From Cryptomeria japonica (lineage: Eukaryota > Streptophyta > Pinopsida > Cupressales > Cupressaceae): a stretch of 64,000 bases of DNA. The stretch is from the NCBI RefSeq assembly GCF_030272615.1, contig NC_081406.1, positions 218,126,997 to 218,190,996 on the forward strand, written 5' to 3'. The notes beneath the pieces are model-generated. The model worked only from the letters and a program-made list of their open reading frames with translations, was not told the origin of the DNA and made no database searches. A program made the position numbers and the translations under genes. Positions within the stretch are counted from its first letter, which is position 1. Each line of letters opens with the position of its first letter. Below are positions 59,485 through 64,000 of the stretch, in pieces.

Positions 59485-60792
59485 CTAATATAACTGAGAA
59501 TCAGGATCAACACTGCCAATAGCCACAACCAAATCAGGATCATGGAGCTCTCGAATAACCACACCATGTGGTGAGAACTCAACTATTTTACCAGAGGCAA
59601 AATGACAAATCCGATAAATAGAGAGGAGGTTCGTAGAAATGTCAGGAACCAAAAGAACATCTTGAAAACAACCACCTGTCAATGGAATAGAACCTGAACC
59701 TGAAACAAAAAGTTATGCTGAGTCACCAACTGCAATCTGTAAAGTATTACTGTGAGCAAGTGAGGTAACAAGCTATGGGGAGTGTGTCATGTGGTGAGAA
59801 GCCCCATAATCAATAATTCAAGTGGATGTAGAAGGAATAGCTCGTGTAGAAAGAGCATGTCCTTTTCCCAGTAGAAGAGGAAGATGGAGGCCGAGGAGGA
59901 GAAATATGATGCTGCTGCATGGCTACCTCCAAGGCCTCTAATCGTTTCCAATAGCGAGAAACTGGATGACCTTCTTGCCACAGAAATTGCAAAGTTCATC
60001 TGACTTCTTCTTAGTCTTGGAGGAAGACTCACTAGACTTAGAAGAGTGCTCCTGTTTGGGATAGGACTTTGGTTTGTAATCAGCCTTAGGTGGTAGCTTG
60101 GAGGAACACTCATTGCCAGCTGAATTCTTCTTAGGCTTCGGTTTTTGCTTCTTGTTCTCTTTAGATGTCTCAACAACCAATGCTTTCGGCTTTGATCCTG
60201 TGAGAGCGTCCAATTGAGATAGGTGAGCCTGCTCACGAGTCAAGTGACCACATAACACATCAAAAGTAGGCATGGTGAAGCATGTACCCAATGCATCCAT
60301 AGTAGAATAAAAGGTGGAAGAAAATATTTGATAGGGACCTCAAAGATTAGAGAGAATTAGGTAGATACACTCTAGGTCTGTCTTATTTTTACCACAACTG
60401 TGTAGGATAGATCTGGTGGTTTTGAACTTGTTCAAAAAGTCCTCAATGTGAGGAAAAGACTCAGGTAACAAGGAAGAGAGCTCTGCCTCTATCTGTAATG
60501 CTCTGAACTCATTGATATTACCAAAGAGAGTTTCAAATTTGGATCGCATAGATCGAGGAGTGAGTAAACTATCAAGGTGAAAAAGAAAGCTATCTAAAAC
60601 ATGTAAGGAGATGACACCTATAGCCTCATCCATCTTATTCAAATGTTGAAGAATCTCAAAAGGATGCTGCAACAATGACTGATCCACATCCAAACAGGAC
60701 CACAACCCCCTTGATCTGAGAAGCCTCATCATACAAGCTTTCAAGAGGTGATAGTTCTGGGATGTAAGAAGCTCAATTGAAGAATCTACCAT
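59485..60792 (-). pseudogene. Copia 2 gag and protease
   Basis: Gag at 60340-60792: 'LLTSQNYHLLKACMMRLLRS' and 'ALQIEAELSSLLPESFPHIE' (UBN2-type). A basic linker with Ser/Lys runs follows at 59938-60300, ending in the zinc knuckle remnant 'CNFCGKK'. A protease-linked segment lies at 59485-59682 ('DVLLVPDISTNLLSIYRIC'). Stops divide it. Confidence 0.85.
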
Positions 60793-61769
60793 GTGTACTT
60801 GTACCTGAACCTGGACCTGCTATTGATTTTTTTTAATTAAGTGATCTTTCAGACTAGACAAAAGATGCAGAAGGGTCTTTTTTTTTTTTGAGTTTAGGTG
60901 TTCTGATTTTCTGAAGTAAGTTACAGAAAATAGCAAAAAATAACACCCCCCACAATATGTAAAACAAAAAACCAGTATAATCTGAGAGCCAAAAAATAAG
61001 ACAAGAGTAAGGATAAAGTGTCAAACACTATCTTGTGTACCTAGTGATTTTTATGAAAAGGATAACTCCAAATCTAAGAAGATCTCTCCAAGACCTTTCT
61101 GACGCCTATTCATTTTTCAAAAATAGAGTCCGTTTGCCCAAAATATGGCTCCCGGATTGCAGAAAAGAACGCCGACTTGGATGGCAAAAAAAGGTAATAG
61201 ATGAAAAAATCAGCAAATCTAACCTCCAAATCTGAGTAGAGCTCAAAAAGAGATTTCCAACGCCTATTCATTTTCAAAAAAATGACTCTGTTTGCCCAAT
61301 TTATGGCAAAAACACTATACGCTATCAAAACCCTTCAAGGAAAAAAAATAAGGGCCCCCCTGCTGGTGGTAGGGAGGTGGCGAAGGTCGGGCGACGATAG
61401 GGTTTCTAGGCAATGGCGATGGGTTTTTGGGCAGCGACGATGAGGTTTCCAGGTAGCGGTTTTTGATATTTTTTTTTTGATTTTTGATTTATTTTTGCCT
61501 TGGAAAATGTGTCTACAAAGGGCAAACTCAATTTTTTTCCCTAGAGCTAAAGTTGTCCAAACTGGACAAATTTTACATGAAAATGGGGGTTTTTGGGTGT
61601 TCCGAGCTCAATGGTGAGGTCTGTTTTGGCTCAAAATGCCCAGAAACAAAAAAGATTCCCCAGATCCAAACTAAAACCTCTGAAAAAGAACTGAAACCCT
61701 TGCCTCTAGAGAAAAATCTTCTGAAAATAAATCAGGAACAAGCAACAGTAGATGAAGGCTCTGATACCA
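60793..61769 (-). other. Copia 2 leader region
   Basis: Noncoding sequence between PBS (61758-61769) and gag. It has T-runs and two copies of a 'caacgcctattcatttttc' repeat (about 61100 and 61258). About 0.95 kb is long for a Copia leader. Confidence 0.55.
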
Positions 61770-62099
61770 TGAAGAAGTTGAGATAGTACAACTTATGAGA
61801 TCCCAAGAGCATATGTATGCAAGAATACCTGTCACAAGAGAAGATTGGAGACTGAACAAAAAAAGGGCTCTGAAAAAAGAGATTATCATTCAGAGAGGGA
61901 ATGAAAAAGAAAAGTTACAATACAATCCTTATGATAGGAGAATAGAAACCCTAAAGATGTACAACCCTAAAGAAACCCTAAAGGGATAAAGAGTATTTAA
62001 TAATTATATTATTAAATGCCTAAGTTTAGCTTAAGCATAGAGTATAATAGACTAATAATTAAATAAATAATTATTAGCTAATACAAAATAAATCTAACA
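61770..62099 (-). repeat. 5' LTR of Copia 2
   Basis: 330 bp. Begins tgaagaagttgag right after the PBS, ends aatctaaca. Followed by the duplication tttat. Confidence 0.95.
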
Positions 62100-62104
62100 T
62101 TTAT

Positions 62105-63720
62105 TATCTTATTAAGATTAACTAATCTACCCAACCTAGGTATTTTAATTAGGTTATCACTTGTTTACAATAGAAAACTTCCTATGAGATACCTAGTGAT
62201 TTAGAGCCTGGGTACACCTTGCAGCCCACTCCATGTGATCCCAGTCACTCACTAAGAAGCCCACTCTCCCCCTTGCATGCTCCTAGACTTTAGTATAATA
62301 ACAAGGAAAACCATAACATGAAACACTTCAACATAACCATGGTCTCACAACAATACAAGATTTGGCTCACGAAGGCATCAAAGCAATCCAACAATAATGC
62401 AATTATCATAAAAGAATACAACCAAGGAGCCCGAATAAAAGATAATCACATACATAAGCCAGATAATCAATCAATGAAACAAACCTAGAACATCTCAAGT
62501 ATCAGAAAACAACCTCTAGATTCCAAAAAAGAAAGAACAGAAACTGGAAAATGAACAAAATTAATAAATTGACTTAGACAAATAGTTTGGTACATTTATC
62601 CCACAGATTAGCGCATACACTTAATAGTTTAGCGCATTTTCTCAACCTTTTAGTGCATATATCAAATCAATTAGCACATTTGACATGTAAAATGACACAT
62701 ACATTTCACAAAATGGCCCATATGCTCTAAAATTTAGCACATGTCCTCTGTTTTAGCGCATATGTGCCAGAACCCAAAAACTCATAAACGAAAGATAAAT
62801 TCACGACTCAAAATAAAATTAGACAAAAAAGTTTAACTCTCGAAACACCACCAAAAGGGATGCAAATCTATTACGAAACTAAGGAACATAAAATCAAGGT
62901 ATAAAATAATCTCATAGAGATAAGATTCAACTTAGAAGTAGTAATTCCAGACAAAGTCCAACCATGAAAACTCACAAGAAACCAATGTAAAACTCCTAGA
63001 AAACTAAGCAAACCCAGTGGCTTCTACAATCCAAATCTAGCCCTCAAGCCACAAGAATTCATATCCAAGAACCAAGATGCATAGACACAACAAACAAGAG
63101 CCGACCATTCACGACAATGAGAATAATAGGAAATATAAATCCCCCCAATACTATAGTATAACTATAGGTTATAATTCATATATAAATTAAATCAAACTTT
63201 AAACTTAATAAATAAATGTATTTCTCTACTCATGACTCCCGAAAACAATCTTTCTGAGAAAACATGGAGAAAGCAATCTTTTTTGAAAATAAAATACACA
63301 AGAAGAGGATTTCTCCAACTTGGATAATAGAAGTAATGGAAAAGAAAATCTGAAGAAGCTCAATCCACAATCCAAGCAAGCCAAGAAATTTCCAATCTCA
63401 AAAACCTCAACCAAAATTCAGACTTACAGAAGAATACCCAAAAATGTTAACTCAACAAAATACACAGGGAAGCCAATAAATATAAAACCAAAGCATAAAC
63501 TATAGAAAAATATCCACCAATTAGAATAATGCAAAATAATATATTTCTTACCAAACATTGCAAAACCCAAGGTAAGAAGAATAACATACTATTCAGTTTA
63601 CTTACCCAATAATATAACCAATAGAATAATAGGGTAGGTAGAAAGAATCTACTAATTACCCAAAAAGAGTAACAAGAGAATAATAATATAAACAACTCAT
63701 AAAATCATGGGCACAAATAA
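62105..63720. other. AT-rich noncoding DNA with short 'ttagcgcat' repeats
   Basis: Between about 62600 and 62770 the word ttagcgcat or ttagYRcat recurs seven or eight times at irregular spacing. The rest is AT-rich without a credible frame. Confidence 0.45.
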
Positions 63721-63999
63721 CTATAAAATCCCAATTAAATAAATAATCAAGAGGTATAAATAAATACCACCAATAATAAAGTGGTAGGTGTGGGCCCTGG
63801 AGAAACGGCCCTCAATCGTGATATATTCCATTATAGCGTTCAAAACCCAGCCCCAGATTTTCTTGATATTAGCAGCTTCATAGTAACCTCCTTTGGCTTT
63901 GCCGATTCTGTCCCTCTCTTTTTCCTTCCGCGGGAACAAATTAACCGTGTTGTTGGAGACTTTAAGGTCTTTGAAAAAATTAAGCCCAGTATGGGGCAT
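63721..63999 (-). CDS. Partial open frame, unknown, cut by the right edge
   Basis: The minus strand is open from the window edge. It reads 'MPHTGLNFFKDLKVSNNTVN', 'LFPRKEKERDRIGKAKGGYY' and 'AANIKKIWGWVLNAIMEYIT', then a hydrophobic tail. The better-looking part is 63770-63999. The tail may be intron read-through, since a GT follows 'THTYHF'-coding sequence at about 63783 (ggtggtattt). Base composition (GC-richer) differs from the flanks. It could be a host exon or a fragment of a repeat-borne gene. No family recognised. Confidence 0.35.
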   Translation of the reverse strand: MPHTGLNFFKDLKVSNNTVNLFPRKEKERDRIGKAKGGYYEAANIKKIWGWVLNAIMEYITIEGRFSRAHTYHFIIGGIYLYLLIIYLIGIL

Positions 64000-64000
64000 G

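Larger units (their letters stand above)
56178..62099 (-). mobile_element. Copia LTR retrotransposon 2 (5922 bp), TSD TTTAT
   Basis: Minus-strand element with short LTRs at 56178-56509 (332 bp, 3') and 61770-62099 (330 bp, 5'), TGAAGAAGTTGAG...TCTAACA. Identical duplications tttat lie at 56173-56177 and 62100-62104. PBS gctctgatacca at 61758-61769 touches the 5' LTR. The polypurine tract is ccccccctt at 56510-56518. By eye the LTRs differ at about one base in twenty, so it is younger than Copia 1. Stops and frameshifts break the polyprotein. Confidence 0.97.

Overview
The window is plant nuclear DNA of the transposon-dominated kind found in very large genomes. A gymnosperm or other large-genome land plant is my best guess: gene-poor, AT-rich, (TC)n/(GA)n microsatellites, nested and mostly decayed LTR retrotransposons, long-diverged LTR pairs, CCCTAAA-like motifs. 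I see no complete, intact host gene. The best host candidates are two exon-like blocks at 47.9-48.75 kb and an open frame cut by the right edge at 63.7-64.0 kb. 

The main result is a candidate undescribed DNA transposon family, present in two copies. Copy B can be delimited. It runs from 18335 to 41579 (23.2 kb), has terminal inverted repeats of about 34 bp (outer end RGGTAAGTGCACC) and is flanked by a 4-bp duplication, CAAT. It sits inside the gag region of a gag-only LTR retroelement, and the two halves of that retroelement resume on either side. Inside copy B are hairpin-forming minisatellites, microsatellites and repeated subterminal motifs; a plus-strand transposase-like gene with a D-x88-D-x38-E-like arrangement; an array of about 358-bp tandem repeats, each with an approximately 80-90 codon open frame; and a convergent minus-strand multi-exon gene of unknown function. 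Copy A (1 to about 13.7 kb, left end outside the window) has the same order: transposase-like gene, 358-bp array in the opposite orientation, convergent second gene. In copy A the 5' end of the transposase-like gene is triplicated in tandem. Both copies carry stops and frameshifts and look inactive. 

Layout: 1-2360 triplicated 5' end; 1667-4780 transposase-like gene A; 5098-8957 358-bp array A; 9631-13565 second gene A, split by a solo LTR (11147-13030, TSD CAAGT); 13.6-15.6 kb noncoding; 15641-18330 3' half of the gag-only retroelement; 18335-41579 giant element copy B, carrying a 7.0-kb Copia element (19786-26821, TSD CACCA) and solo LTRs at 38680-39465 (TSD ACTAT) and 40911-41418 (TSD TAAAC); 41584-44587 5' half of the gag-only retroelement; 44.6-47.8 kb two degenerate AP2/ERF-domain pseudogene fragments around a third LTR; 47.9-48.75 kb candidate host exons; 48.8-52.7 kb AT-rich noncoding; 52.7-54.9 kb degenerate L1-like LINE; 54.9-55.5 kb CCCTAAA-like tract and (GA)n; 56178-62099 second Copia element (TSD TTTAT); 62.1-64.0 kb noncoding, with an unidentified open frame at the right edge.
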